A DNA stretch of 37,338 nucleotides. Source: JANYCD01 sp043738385. GTDB lineage: Bacteria > Pseudomonadota > Gammaproteobacteria > Burkholderiales > Rhodocyclaceae. Of the stretch, positions 24,174 through 33,398 are shown in pieces; position 1 is the stretch's first letter; the number at the start of each line of letters is the position of its first letter. The notes under the pieces were generated by a model, which was given only the letters and a program-made list of their open reading frames with translations, was not told the DNA's origin and searched no databases. A program made the position numbers and the translations under genes. Location of the stretch: assembly GCA_043738385.1 (NCBI GenBank), contig JAYUGL010000089.1:1-37338 (forward strand). The letters are read 5' to 3'.

Positions 24174-25202
24174 ATGAACACGATTGCGCCATTCGCAGCC
24201 GCTCTCACCGATACGCGCGGTCGACCGTTGCGCGACCTGCGCATCTCGATCACCGACCGCTGCAACTTCCGCTGCATCTATTGCATGCCAAAAGCGGTGT
24301 TCGGCCGCGACTACCCATTTCTGCCGAAGGCCGAAATTCTCAGTTTTGAAGAAATCGCCCGCATCGCCCGCGTTTTCGCGGCCCACGGCGTTAGCAAGAT
24401 CCGGCTCACCGGCGGCGAACCGCTGCTGCGCCATGGCGTTGAAGACCTTGTTACGATGCTCGCCAAAATATCCGGCATCGAACTCACCCTTACCACCAAC
24501 GGCTCGCTGCTGGCCGGCAAGGCACGGGCGCTGAAGGAAGCCGGGCTCCATCGCGTTACCGTCAGTCTTGACGCGCTGGATGAGGAAACGTTCCATAAAA
24601 TGAACGATGTCGACGTGCCCGTCAGACGGGTGCTGGATGGCATCGATGCGGCAGCGGCGGCCGGACTTGCCCCAGTCAAGGTCAACATGGTGGTCAAGCG
24701 CGGCACCAACGACCACGCCATTCTGGCGATGGCCGAACACTTTCGCGGCAGCGGCCACATCCTGCGCTTCATCGAGTACATGGATGTCGGCAGTTCCAAC
24801 GGCTGGCGCATGGACGAAATGCTGCCTTCCCGCGACGTCATCGCCCGCATCAATGAACATTTCCCGCTGGAGGCCATCGACCCCAACTACAACGGCGAGG
24901 TCGCCCAACGCTGGCGCTATCGCGACGGAGGCGGCGAGATCGGCGTCATCTCGTCGGTGACCCAGGCCTTCTGCTCCACCTGCACCCGGTTGCGGCTGTC
25001 CACTGAAGGCAAGCTCTTCACCTGCCTGTTCGCGCAATTCGGCCACGATCTGCGTGCACTGTTGCGCTCCGGCGGCGCCGACGAAGAAATCAGCGCATTC
25101 ATCACCAAACTCTGGGTAGCAAGGGGGGACCGCTACTCGGAATTGCGCAGCAGCGGCAACGCGCCGTTGAAAAAAATCGAGATGTCCTACATCGGCGGTT
25201 GA
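24174..25202 (+). CDS. moaA: GTP 3',8-cyclase (molybdenum cofactor biosynthesis protein A)
   Basis: 342 aa radical-SAM enzyme that, with MoaC, turns GTP into cyclic pyranopterin monophosphate, the first step of molybdopterin synthesis. The N-terminal cluster motif is C30-NFR-C34-IY-C37. LTGGEPLLR binds SAM, and the C-terminal second 4Fe-4S motif is FCSTCTRLRLSTEGKLFTCLF. The protein ends in the conserved Gly-Gly (SYIGG) needed for activity in the family. It is followed by mobA after 16 bases. Length and motifs are complete. Confidence 0.97.
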   Translation: MNTIAPFAAALTDTRGRPLRDLRISITDRCNFRCIYCMPKAVFGRDYPFLPKAEILSFEEIARIARVFAAHGVSKIRLTGGEPLLRHGVEDLVTMLAKISGIELTLTTNGSLLAGKARALKEAGLHRVTVSLDALDEETFHKMNDVDVPVRRVLDGIDAAAAAGLAPVKVNMVVKRGTNDHAILAMAEHFRGSGHILRFIEYMDVGSSNGWRMDEMLPSRDVIARINEHFPLEAIDPNYNGEVAQRWRYRDGGGEIGVISSVTQAFCSTCTRLRLSTEGKLFTCLFAQFGHDLRALLRSGGADEEISAFITKLWVARGDRYSELRSSGNAPLKKIEMSYIGG

Positions 25203-25218
25203 CACCGTTCCATCGGCA

Positions 25219-25812
25219 ATGCCGCACACCGCACCCACCCATTCGGGCATCACCGGCCTAATTCTCGCCGGCGGTCAAGGTTCGCGCATGGGCGGCGCCG
25301 ACAAGGGGCTGCTGCCCTTTCAGGGACGTCCGCTGGTGGCCTGGACGCTGGATCGTCTGGCGCCGCAGGTCAATCGAATCCTCATCAACGCCAATCGCAA
25401 CACCGATGCATACGCGGCCTTCGGCCATCCGGTGCTGAGCGATGCGGACCCGAATAGCTATGACGGCCCTTTGGCAGGCGTGTTGACCGGTCTGCTGGCC
25501 TGCGCCACACCACTACTGGCAATCGTTCCCTGCGACTCGCCGCATTTTCCCGCAGACCTGATTGAAAAACTTGCGCAGGCGTTGACCGTCAGCAACGCCC
25601 CGCTCGCTTACGCAGCGACGGCGAGCGGAATTCATCCGGTTTTCATGTTGTGCAGGCGCAAGGCATTGCCTGCGCTGGAAGATTATCTCGCGCAGGGACA
25701 CCGCAAGATCAGTGTCTGGCAGGACGAACTGGATGCGGTGAAAGTAATGTTTCTCGACGAGTCCGCTTTCGCCAACATCAATACGCCGGAAGATCTACGT
25801 CTCACTCAGTAA
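25219..25812 (+). CDS. mobA: Molybdenum cofactor guanylyltransferase
   Basis: 197 aa nucleotidyltransferase that joins GMP to molybdopterin to give the bis-MGD cofactor of DMSO-reductase-family enzymes. The diagnostic GTP-binding loop LILAGGQGSRMGGADKGLLPF is at residues ~14-34; SDADPNSYDGPLAGVLTGL, IVPCDSPHFP and ANINTPEDL follow in the usual order. It forms a two-gene unit with moaA and converges on the permease gene. Confidence 0.96.
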   Translation: MPHTAPTHSGITGLILAGGQGSRMGGADKGLLPFQGRPLVAWTLDRLAPQVNRILINANRNTDAYAAFGHPVLSDADPNSYDGPLAGVLTGLLACATPLLAIVPCDSPHFPADLIEKLAQALTVSNAPLAYAATASGIHPVFMLCRRKALPALEDYLAQGHRKISVWQDELDAVKVMFLDESAFANINTPEDLRLTQ

Positions 25813-25833
25813 GGCCGTCCTCCTCGCGAATTC

Positions 25834-28326
25834 CTATGCCGCTGCGCGCCACGCCTGCAGCGGACTGCTGCGCAGCGCCGCGCGTGAACCGAACAATCCT
25901 GCGCTCACCACCAGCACCACTCCGCCAAGCAATCCGATGACCAGCAGCATGGGGTTCGGCGTGTAGGGCAGATGAAAAGCCCAGCGCGCCAAGGCCATGC
26001 TGATCAGCGCCGTGCCACCGCCGGCCAGCGTGCCGGCGATTGCGCCGAGTAACGCGAACTCCGCGACCAGCGTTGCCCGCAACTGCCCTTCGCGCGCGCC
26101 CAGCGCACGCAGCACGGCGATCTCGTGGGCACGCTCGTCGGCGGTGGCCTGCAATGCCGCGTAGAGCACCGCCAGTCCGGCCAGCAGCGCAAAGCCGAAC
26201 ACGCCCTGCACCGCGCGCGCCACCTTGTTGATGGTGTCCTGCAACTGCCGCATGATCGCCTCGACATCGATCACCGTGAGATTGGGGAAACGGCGCACCA
26301 GTTGCGCAACCATCGCCACCTTGTCGTGCGGCAAATGAAAGCTGCTGATGTAGCTTGCCGGCAATCCGTCGATCAGCCCCGGCGGCGCAACGACGAAGAA
26401 ATTGACCCGCATCGAATCCCATTCGAGTTTGCGCAATGAAGTGATTTTTGCGGTCACACGCGTTCCGCCAATGTCATAGGTCAACGCGTCGCCAAGCTTG
26501 AGTCCCAGCGTTTCGGCGAGGCCCTGCTCCACCGAAAACTGCGGTGCGCGCGTGTCGCCGTGCCAGCGCCCTTGCGTTACTGCGTTGCCGCCTGGTAGTT
26601 GCGACGTCCACGACAAATTGAACTCCCGATCCACCAGCCGCCGTGCGCTTTCATTCGCATAGTCGCTCGGTTCGACATTGCGGCCGTTGATGTTCACCAA
26701 ACGACCGCGCACCATCGGTTCGAGCAGCGGTCGCGGCAAATCCAGGCTGACGAAATAATCACCGATGGCCTGCAACTGATCGGGCTGGATGTTGATGACA
26801 AAACGGTTCGGCGCATCCGGCGGCACGCGACCTTGCCAGGCAGCGAGCAGATCGCCACGCGCTACGGTGAGCAACAGCAACGCCGTCATGCTTAATCCAA
26901 GCGCCACCGCCTGAATCAGGGTCGCACGCATATGCCGCCGCAGGTTGGCGATACCATAGCGCCAGCCGATTGCATGTCCGCCTTGCCGCAGATGGGCAAG
27001 TGCGGCCAGCAGCAGGCGCGCCAGCGCCACGTAAATTGCGATAGCGCCGAAAAATCCGCCCAGCACAATCGCCCACAGCCCCGCCTCGCCCGCCACCCAC
27101 AGCATCAGCAACGCCAGCAGTACCGCACCGGCCGCCCACGCGGAAAGCGCAACCGGCTCCATCACGTTCCATTCGCGGCGCAGCACTCGCAGCGTGGACA
27201 CCTTGCGCAAGCGCAATAGTGGCGGCAAGGCGAAGCCCACCACCAACGTCATGCTCACCGCCGCGCCCTGCGCCCACGGCGCCCAACCCGGCGCCGGCAA
27301 TTGCTGGCGCAGCAAATCGACCAGCAACACTTGCAATCCATATTGGACGATGAAACCGGTCAAACAACCAACGACGGTAATGATGACGCCCAGCAACACG
27401 AATTCGCCGCCGTGAATCACCAACAGCCGTCCACTGCTGGCGCCGAGGCAGCGCAACACCGCGCAACCGTCAACATGCCGCCGCACGTAGCGGTCGGCGG
27501 CAAGCGCCACCGCCACCGCCGCCAGCACCACCGCAAGCAGCGCCGCAAGGCGCAGGAAACGCTGCGAACGCTCCAGCACGTTGCGAATTTCGGGCCGGGC
27601 GTTGTCCAGCGTTTCAAGTTTCTCGCCACGCCCCAGGTGCGCTTCGGCGGCTTTCCTGAACTCGGCCACCCCATCGGGTTCACCTGCGAGATGAAGTCGA
27701 TAGCTGACCCGGCTGCCCTGCTGCACCAATCCGGTCGACGCCATATCCTGCTCGTTGAGCATCAAGCGTGGCGCCAGCGCCATCACGTTGATACCGCGAT
27801 CCGGCTCCAGCGTCAGCACCGCCGCGACCGTCAATTGCCTGACGCCCACCCGTACTTGCATTCCGGTTTGCAGCGCCAGCGCCGCCATCAGGCGTTCGTC
27901 CAGCCACACCGTGCCCGGCGCTGGCACCCCCTTGGTATCGGCGTCGGGTCCATTCAACACCTGCGCCGTACGCAAGGTTCCGCGCAACGGATAGTTGGCC
28001 GAGACCGCCTTGATGTCAGTGAGTTGCGTTGCGCCCGCAGCACTCACCATGCTGAGAAAGCTGGTGCTGCGCGCAATCTGCAAACCATTTTTCGTCGCCT
28101 GCTGTTGACTCACCGCAGACCAGGGATGATCGGCGGTGAGTAGCAAATCGCCGCCGAGCAACTGATGCGATTCCAGCGTCAGCGCCTGTTGCACGCGATC
28201 AGTGAGAAACGACACGCTGCTCAACGCCGCGGTCGCCAGTACCAATGCGAAAGCAAGAACGGTCAGCTCACCCGCCCGCCAGTCGCGCCGCAACATGCGC
28301 AGCATGAGGCGCAGGGTGCTGTTCAT
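25834..28326 (-). CDS. FtsX/MacB-type ABC transporter permease (YbbP-like)
   Basis: 830 aa inner-membrane permease with two FtsX-type halves. An N-terminal TM (ELTVLAFALVLATAALSSVSFL) is followed by a large periplasmic domain (QLLGGDLLLTAD...), TM clusters near residues 260-420 and 470-490, a second periplasmic domain (VRGRLVNINGR...), and C-terminal TMs near 690-820 including ALGAREGQLRATLVAEFALLG. This is the YbbP family, which normally pairs with a YbbA/LolD-like ATPase for lipoprotein or lipid extraction or for export. No ATPase gene is adjacent. Its ATG overlaps the radA stop by 4 bases (ATGA), so it is translated with radA. Confidence 0.88.
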   Translation of the reverse strand: MNSTLRLMLRMLRRDWRAGELTVLAFALVLATAALSSVSFLTDRVQQALTLESHQLLGGDLLLTADHPWSAVSQQQATKNGLQIARSTSFLSMVSAAGATQLTDIKAVSANYPLRGTLRTAQVLNGPDADTKGVPAPGTVWLDERLMAALALQTGMQVRVGVRQLTVAAVLTLEPDRGINVMALAPRLMLNEQDMASTGLVQQGSRVSYRLHLAGEPDGVAEFRKAAEAHLGRGEKLETLDNARPEIRNVLERSQRFLRLAALLAVVLAAVAVALAADRYVRRHVDGCAVLRCLGASSGRLLVIHGGEFVLLGVIITVVGCLTGFIVQYGLQVLLVDLLRQQLPAPGWAPWAQGAAVSMTLVVGFALPPLLRLRKVSTLRVLRREWNVMEPVALSAWAAGAVLLALLMLWVAGEAGLWAIVLGGFFGAIAIYVALARLLLAALAHLRQGGHAIGWRYGIANLRRHMRATLIQAVALGLSMTALLLLTVARGDLLAAWQGRVPPDAPNRFVINIQPDQLQAIGDYFVSLDLPRPLLEPMVRGRLVNINGRNVEPSDYANESARRLVDREFNLSWTSQLPGGNAVTQGRWHGDTRAPQFSVEQGLAETLGLKLGDALTYDIGGTRVTAKITSLRKLEWDSMRVNFFVVAPPGLIDGLPASYISSFHLPHDKVAMVAQLVRRFPNLTVIDVEAIMRQLQDTINKVARAVQGVFGFALLAGLAVLYAALQATADERAHEIAVLRALGAREGQLRATLVAEFALLGAIAGTLAGGGTALISMALARWAFHLPYTPNPMLLVIGLLGGVVLVVSAGLFGSRAALRSSPLQAWRAAA

Positions 28327-29690
28327 GAATGCCTGATCTGCTCCACTGCCTGTTCGACGCGATCGACGGCGATCACTTCCATGCCCTTGATCGGCGTGCG
28401 CGGCGCATTGGCTTTGGGAATGATGGCGCGGGTGAAACCCAGCTTGGCCGCTTCCTTCAACCTCTCCTGGCCGCGCGGCGCGGGGCGGATTTCGCCGGCC
28501 AACCCGACTTCGCCGAACACCACCAGCTTGGCCGGCAAGGGCTTGTTGCGCAGCGAAGAAACAATCGCCAGCAGCACGGCAAGATCCGCCGCAGGCTCGG
28601 CGATCTTGACCCCGCCGACGGCATTGACGAACACATCCTGGTCGTAGCAGACGATGCCGGCATGACGATGCAACACCGCCAACAGCATCGCCAGTCGCTG
28701 CGCCTCCAGTCCCACTGTCAACCGGCGCGGATTGGGTGCATGCGCTTCATCCACCAGCGCCTGAATTTCGACCAGCAGCGGACGCGTGCCTTCCTGCGTC
28801 ACCATCACGCACGAACCGGCGACCTCCTGACCATGCTGCGACAGAAACAGCGCCGACGGATTGCTGACACCCTTGAGTCCGCGATCGGTCATGGCGAACA
28901 CGCCCAGCTCATTGATGGCGCCGAAGCGGTTCTTGAAGGCGCGAATCAGGCGAAAGCTCGAATGCGTGTCGCCCTCAAAATACAACACGGTGTCGACGAT
29001 GTGCTCCAGCACGCGCGGCCCGGCGAGCGAACCGTCCTTGGTGACGTGCCCCACCAGAATCACGCAGATGCCGCTCTGCTTCGCCAACCGCGTCAACTGC
29101 GCGGCGCATTCGCGCACCTGCGCCACCGAACCCGGCGCCGACTGCAACACTTCCGAGTAGATGGTCTGGATCGAGTCGATCACCGCCACCATCGGTTTTA
29201 CCTTGCCCAGCGTGGCAAGAATTTTTTCAAGATTGATTTCCGCCAGCAACTGCATGTGCTCCGCGCCGAGCTGCAGGCGCCGCGCGCGCAAGGCCATCTG
29301 CTCACCCGACTCCTCGCCCGAAACATAAAGCACCGATTGGCCGGCTTCGGCCAGCCGCGCCAGCGCCTGCAACAACAAGGTGCTCTTGCCGATGCCCGGA
29401 TCACCGCCGATCAACACCACGCCGCCCGCCACCAGCCCGCCGCCGAGCACACGATCAAACTCCTCGATGCCGGTCGGTTGACGCGGCTCTTCCCTGGGGT
29501 CAATTTCTGAAAGACGCTGCAAGCGCCCCGCACCGGCGATGGCGGCGAAACGATTGCTGTTGACGCTGGGCGTTTCGGCCACGGTTTCAACCAGCGTGTT
29601 CCACAAGCCGCAGCCCGGGCACTGGCCCTGCCACTTCGGCGCAGTGGCGCCACATTCGGGGCAGGTATGGAGGGTTTTTGCTTTAGCCAC
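28323..29690 (-). CDS. radA: DNA repair protein RadA/Sms
   Basis: 455 aa RecA-like branch-migration ATPase that processes recombination intermediates. An N-terminal zinc finger has four Cys (10, 13, 24, 27). Walker A is GGDPGIGKSTLLLQ (~93-106). The RadA-specific KNRFGAINELGVF motif follows, and the C-terminal Lon-like domain has VFVNAVGG and VFGEVGLAGEIRPAPRGQERL. It starts at GTG 29688-29690. Only two bases separate it from the upstream DUF5615 toxin-like gene, and it overlaps the permease downstream. Confidence 0.97.
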   Translation of the reverse strand: MAKAKTLHTCPECGATAPKWQGQCPGCGLWNTLVETVAETPSVNSNRFAAIAGAGRLQRLSEIDPREEPRQPTGIEEFDRVLGGGLVAGGVVLIGGDPGIGKSTLLLQALARLAEAGQSVLYVSGEESGEQMALRARRLQLGAEHMQLLAEINLEKILATLGKVKPMVAVIDSIQTIYSEVLQSAPGSVAQVRECAAQLTRLAKQSGICVILVGHVTKDGSLAGPRVLEHIVDTVLYFEGDTHSSFRLIRAFKNRFGAINELGVFAMTDRGLKGVSNPSALFLSQHGQEVAGSCVMVTQEGTRPLLVEIQALVDEAHAPNPRRLTVGLEAQRLAMLLAVLHRHAGIVCYDQDVFVNAVGGVKIAEPAADLAVLLAIVSSLRNKPLPAKLVVFGEVGLAGEIRPAPRGQERLKEAAKLGFTRAIIPKANAPRTPIKGMEVIAVDRVEQAVEQIRHS

Positions 29691-29692
29691 GA

Positions 29693-30028
29693 TCAGATAA
29701 GTTCGACGATTTTCTCGCCCCGCTCAAGAGCAGTGGCAATCTTCGGCAACAGAAGAACAAAACTGTCGAGCAACGCTTTGTTACGGGTGTTTCCAAGACG
29801 CACCCAAACAATCGCGGGAGGCGCACTGTCGCGAACGCTGCGGATCGCGAAATCTTCATCTTTGGTCACGATGACCGCGTTCATCGCCAGAGCACGATCC
29901 CACAATTGTGCATCGGGATAAGCCTCCGCCGCGAAGTCGTGAACGTGTTCCGAGGGATAGCCCGAATCAGTCAGGAATCTCGCCAGCGCGGGAGGAAGCT
30001 GCGCATCGACGATAAAACGCAGCGTCAC
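29693..30028 (-). CDS. DUF5615 PIN-like toxin
   Basis: 111 aa PIN-like protein of the DUF5615 family (VapC45-type). Acidic residues sit in FIVDAQLPPALARFL, AYPDAQLWDRALAMNAVIVTKDEDF, and WVRLGNTRN follows, the order typical of this family. It overlaps the DUF433 gene by 4 bases and ends 2 bases before radA. It is a likely RNase toxin with DUF433 as antitoxin. Confidence 0.85.
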   Translation of the reverse strand: MTLRFIVDAQLPPALARFLTDSGYPSEHVHDFAAEAYPDAQLWDRALAMNAVIVTKDEDFAIRSVRDSAPPAIVWVRLGNTRNKALLDSFVLLLPKIATALERGEKIVELI

Positions 30029-30249
30029 GCGGCTTTCAGGACAGGATGGTCAGTTTGGCTCGCGGCAAACTCGAGAGCGGCAGTGATGTCTTCGTCCTCA
30101 AGGTAGGGATAATCGGACAAGATTTCCACTCTGCTCGAACCAGCCGCCAGAAGGTCAAGAACATCCCTCACCCGGACGCGCATGCCACGGATGCACGGGC
30201 GCCCCCCACACTGCTCGGAATTCACGGTAATACGATCAAGATGACTCAT
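30025..30249 (-). CDS. DUF433 antitoxin
   Basis: 74 aa DUF433 protein: LDRITVNSEQCGGRPCIRGMRVRVRDVLDLLAAG, SDYPYLEDEDITAALEFAA. This small helix-turn-helix-like domain is the antitoxin partner of DUF5615 (VapB45-type). It overlaps the DUF5615 gene (ATGA). It is the first gene of the minus-strand run DUF433-DUF5615-radA-permease and sits 27 bases after the alr stop. Confidence 0.87.
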   Translation of the reverse strand: MSHLDRITVNSEQCGGRPCIRGMRVRVRDVLDLLAAGSSRVEILSDYPYLEDEDITAALEFAASQTDHPVLKAA

Positions 30250-30276
30250 GACAACCCTCCATCCTACATTCTAGCT

Positions 30277-31350
30277 TCAAACCTCCACCACCGGCACGCG
30301 GTTGGCCAGCGCGCAAAACAGTTCGTAACTCACCGTACCCGCGGCTGTCGCTACCTCGTCGGCGCTCAGGCGCTCGCCCCACAAGGTCACGACAGTTCCG
30401 ATGCCGGCGTCAGGAATCGTCGAGAGGTCGACGCAAATCTTGTCCATCGACACGCGACCCACGGTACGCGTGCGTTTGCCTGCGACCAATATCGGCGTGC
30501 CGGTCGGCGCGTGGCGCGGATAACCATCGCCGTAACCGCAGGCGACGACGCCGATGCGCAGCGACTTGTCGGCCACAAACGCACCGCCGTAACCGACGCG
30601 GTCGCCGACAGCGAGATCGCGCACCGCGATGAGTTGGCTCTCCAATGTCATCACCGGACGCAGGCCAAGTTCGGTGGCGCTCTGCCTCTGTGGAAACGGC
30701 GAGGCGCCGTAAAGCATGATGCCCGGCCGCGCCCAGTCTCCGCAAGACTCGGGAAAGCGTAGCAACGCAGCCGAGTTGGCAAGACAGAACGGCAGAGCAA
30801 GTCCGCCGGTCATCGCGCGCAGACGCTCCATCTGATCTGCGATGCCACGGGGTTCGTCGGCGTCGGCGAAGTGCGTCATCAGCGTCATGTCAGATACCGC
30901 CGAGCTCTTGCGCAGCATTTCCAGCGTGTGACGCAGCTCGGCCGCGTTCAAGCCGAGGCGATGCATGCCGGTATCGAGTTTGAGATAAACCGGCAGTCGC
31001 ACCGGCATTGCCACCTCAATCAACATCGCCACTTGTTCAACGCAGTGCACCACAGGTGTCAATCCAAACTCGGCGAACAGCGGCAACTCATCGGCGTCAT
31101 AAAAACCTTCCAGCAACATTATGGGTTGCGTGATGCCGCGCTCGCGCAATGCCACTGCCGCCTCCAGTTCGACCAGGGCAAAGCCGTCCGTTTCGGGGGC
31201 CAGCGCGGTTGCCACGCGGCTCACGCCATGGCCATAGGCATTGGCCTTGATCACGCTCCAGATGCGCGCGCTGCCGGCGTGCCGACGCACCACGGCATGG
31301 TTGTGCCGCAGTGCAGAAAGGTCGATGCTGGCGCGAATCGGGCGAGTCAT
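30277..31350 (-). CDS. alr: Alanine racemase
   Basis: 357 aa PLP enzyme that makes D-alanine for peptidoglycan. The PLP lysine is Lys35 in VIKANAYGHG; the second catalytic base is the Tyr of VGYGGAFV; RPGIMLYGASPF and the C-terminal beta-domain (VGRVSMDKICVDLS, VTLWGE) are present. Normal length. It sits between lplT (divergent) and the DUF433 gene. Confidence 0.97.
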   Translation of the reverse strand: MTRPIRASIDLSALRHNHAVVRRHAGSARIWSVIKANAYGHGVSRVATALAPETDGFALVELEAAVALRERGITQPIMLLEGFYDADELPLFAEFGLTPVVHCVEQVAMLIEVAMPVRLPVYLKLDTGMHRLGLNAAELRHTLEMLRKSSAVSDMTLMTHFADADEPRGIADQMERLRAMTGGLALPFCLANSAALLRFPESCGDWARPGIMLYGASPFPQRQSATELGLRPVMTLESQLIAVRDLAVGDRVGYGGAFVADKSLRIGVVACGYGDGYPRHAPTGTPILVAGKRTRTVGRVSMDKICVDLSTIPDAGIGTVVTLWGERLSADEVATAAGTVSYELFCALANRVPVVEV

Positions 31351-31499
31351 GCGCTGGACAGTGGGATTGAAGCAACAAGTTTCTCACATTGTGCTGTACG
31401 CAACGCTTTGGACGTTTCGACAATCAAATGGCCATTCTTGTCAACCGACGGAATGTCATCGCTTTCATGCTATAAACACGCCGCTCAAACGCCCACTCC

Positions 31500-32837
31500 A
31501 TGAATCTCGGCTTCTTCCTCATCATGGCGGCGCAGTTTTTTTCCGCGCTCGCCGACAATGCCCTGCTGATCACCGCCATCGCCATCCTGCGCGATATGCA
31601 TGCGCCGGCCGGCTATGAGCCGTTGCTTAAAACTTTCTTCACGATTTCATTTGTGGTGCTGGCGGCTTTTGTCGGCGCATTTGCCGACTCGATGCCCAAG
31701 TGGCGGGTGATGTTCATCAGCAACGGCATCAAGATCGTCGGCTGCGGTTTGCTGTTTTTCAATGTGCACCCGCTGGCCGCCTATGCCGTGGTCGGTCTCG
31801 GCGCCGCCGCCTATTCGCCGGCCAAGTACGGCATCCTCACCGAGCTCTTGCCGCACCGGCTGCTGGTGATCGCCAACGCCTGGATCGAAGGGCTCACCGT
31901 GGTCGCCATCATCCTCGGCTTTGCGCTGGGCGGCGCTATCATCAACCCGGATATCGCGAACACCCTGCTCTCGTTCGACTTGCCGCTGATCGACACCGGC
32001 ATCGACACCGTCGCCAAGATGAACCTGACGGTGGTGGCCCTGATTTATCTGGCGGCGGCGATTTTCAATCTCTACATTCCCGATACCGGCGTCGACCACA
32101 AACCACTGCGCAAAAGCCCAACGTATCTGGTGCACGAGTTCCGGCATTGCCTGGTGCTGCTGTGGCGCGACAAGCTTGGTCAAGTCACGCTGGCGGTCAC
32201 CACACTGTTCTGGGGCGCGGGAGCGACGCTGCAATTCATCGTCATCGACTGGGCCCAGCAGGCGCTGGGCGTCGACCTGACCGTCGCCACCTGGCTGCTG
32301 GGCATGTTCGCGGTAGGTGTCGCGGTAGGCGCAGTGCTTGCCGCACGCCTGATCACCCTGCGCAATACGGTCAAGGTGCTTCCGGTCGGCATCACCATGG
32401 GTCTTGTCGTGATTGCGATGATTTTCGTGCCCAGGCTCCCGGAAATCCATCTCTTCGAGCATTCAATGACGGTGTTCGGCTCACCCATCTTCATAAGCCT
32501 GGGGCTGCGCATGGGTGTTTCGCTGATCCTGCTGCTGATCATCGGTACCCTTGCCGGGTTCTTCGTCGTGCCCATGAATGCGCTGCTGCAACACCGTGGT
32601 CACGTGCTGATGGGCGCCGGACATTCCATCGCCGTGCAGAACTTCAATGAGAATCTGTCGATCCTGATCATGACCGGTGTTTATTCCGCCCTGATCGGCG
32701 CGAACCTATCGATCAACTGGATCACCTTCCTGTTCGGCCTGTTTGTGGCGGGCGCCATGTACGCCGTCAAGCGGTTGCACGAAGACAATCAGCGCAAAAA
32801 CGACGAACTTTCACTGCTCGACGACGTGGCGCACTGA
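31500..32837 (+). CDS. lplT: Lysophospholipid transporter LplT
   Basis: 445 aa MFS-type inner-membrane protein with about 12 hydrophobic segments. MNLGFFLIMAAQFFSALADNALLI and VGLGAAAYSPAKYGILTELLP are hallmarks of LplT, which flips lysophosphatidylethanolamine inward for re-acylation. The Aas acyltransferase partner found in enterobacteria is not next to it here. It is slightly longer than the E. coli protein owing to the C-terminal tail (KRLHEDNQRKNDELSLLDDVAH). Confidence 0.92.
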   Translation: MNLGFFLIMAAQFFSALADNALLITAIAILRDMHAPAGYEPLLKTFFTISFVVLAAFVGAFADSMPKWRVMFISNGIKIVGCGLLFFNVHPLAAYAVVGLGAAAYSPAKYGILTELLPHRLLVIANAWIEGLTVVAIILGFALGGAIINPDIANTLLSFDLPLIDTGIDTVAKMNLTVVALIYLAAAIFNLYIPDTGVDHKPLRKSPTYLVHEFRHCLVLLWRDKLGQVTLAVTTLFWGAGATLQFIVIDWAQQALGVDLTVATWLLGMFAVGVAVGAVLAARLITLRNTVKVLPVGITMGLVVIAMIFVPRLPEIHLFEHSMTVFGSPIFISLGLRMGVSLILLLIIGTLAGFFVVPMNALLQHRGHVLMGAGHSIAVQNFNENLSILIMTGVYSALIGANLSINWITFLFGLFVAGAMYAVKRLHEDNQRKNDELSLLDDVAH

Positions 32838-32844
32838 ACGGATT

Positions 32845-32896
32845 TGTCATTCCCGCGCACCCGTCCGGGTGTCTCCATCGACAAGCGGGAATGACA
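32845..32896. repeat. CATTCCCGC-type inverted repeat / bidirectional terminator
   Basis: TGTCATTCCCGC (32845-32856) pairs exactly with GCGGGAATGACA (32885-32896), with an inner CACCC/GGGTG stem. Elements beginning GTCATTCCCGC are common dispersed repeats in proteobacteria. It lies between the convergent lplT and TPM genes and may also terminate both transcripts. Confidence 0.6.
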
Positions 32897-32899
32897 CTT

Positions 32900-33397
32900 T
32901 CAGAGCATCAGCGGCCGGTCCGGCAATTCATTCGGGTTGCCTACACGCGCCGGGAAGTGCAAGGCCAATAGCCCGTTGGCACCCGCAATCGCCGCCAGCG
33001 CACCTTGACCCCATTGTTCGGCGTGGAAGGCGGATTCCATGCGACGACACAGCGCATCCCACTCCGCCTGTGGCACCTTGGTGACAATGCCGCGGTCGGC
33101 CACGATCTCGACCCGCCGATCAACCAGTTGGACATAGATCAGGATGCCGCTGTTGCCGGCGGTATCCCATATCCGCAGTTGCGTAAACAAATTCTCGGCG
33201 CGCTGTCGCGCTGTCACACCGGTCAGCAAGTCGCGCCACGACAACGGCCCCTCGGCAACAAAGCGCAACTCGCCGCGATGGTGACTTTCGGACTCCTTGA
33301 TTGCAGATTCGATGGCCCAACGCGTGCCACCGTCAAACTGGCGCCGATACACCCACGCGGGGCGGAGCGAATGTTGCAGCAGTCGTTTGCAATTCAT
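32900..33397 (-). CDS. TPM-domain protein (second of operon)
   Basis: 165 aa TPM-domain protein: RWAIESAIKESESHHRGELRFVAEG, then RAENLFTQLRIWDTAGNSGILIYVQLVDRRVEIVADRGI and a C-terminal helix. No signal peptide or membrane segment is obvious, unlike its upstream neighbour. The ATG at 33397 lies one base after the neighbour's stop (TGAGATG); the frame extends upstream but only through the Gly-rich tail of that gene. It belongs to the lemA-TPM-TPM operon common in betaproteobacteria. The function is unclear: TPM proteins are linked to membrane quality control and photosystem II repair in other lineages. Confidence 0.85.
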   Translation of the reverse strand: MNCKRLLQHSLRPAWVYRRQFDGGTRWAIESAIKESESHHRGELRFVAEGPLSWRDLLTGVTARQRAENLFTQLRIWDTAGNSGILIYVQLVDRRVEIVADRGIVTKVPQAEWDALCRRMESAFHAEQWGQGALAAIAGANGLLALHFPARVGNPNELPDRPLML

Positions 33398-33398
33398 C

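Noticed and set aside
24144..25253. 369-codon minus-strand frame opposite moaA
   Set aside because: moaA has all its cysteine motifs on the plus strand; the minus frame resembles no family.
28329..29510. 393-codon plus-strand frame opposite radA
   Set aside because: RadA is complete on the minus strand; the plus frame is low-complexity His/Gln/Arg.
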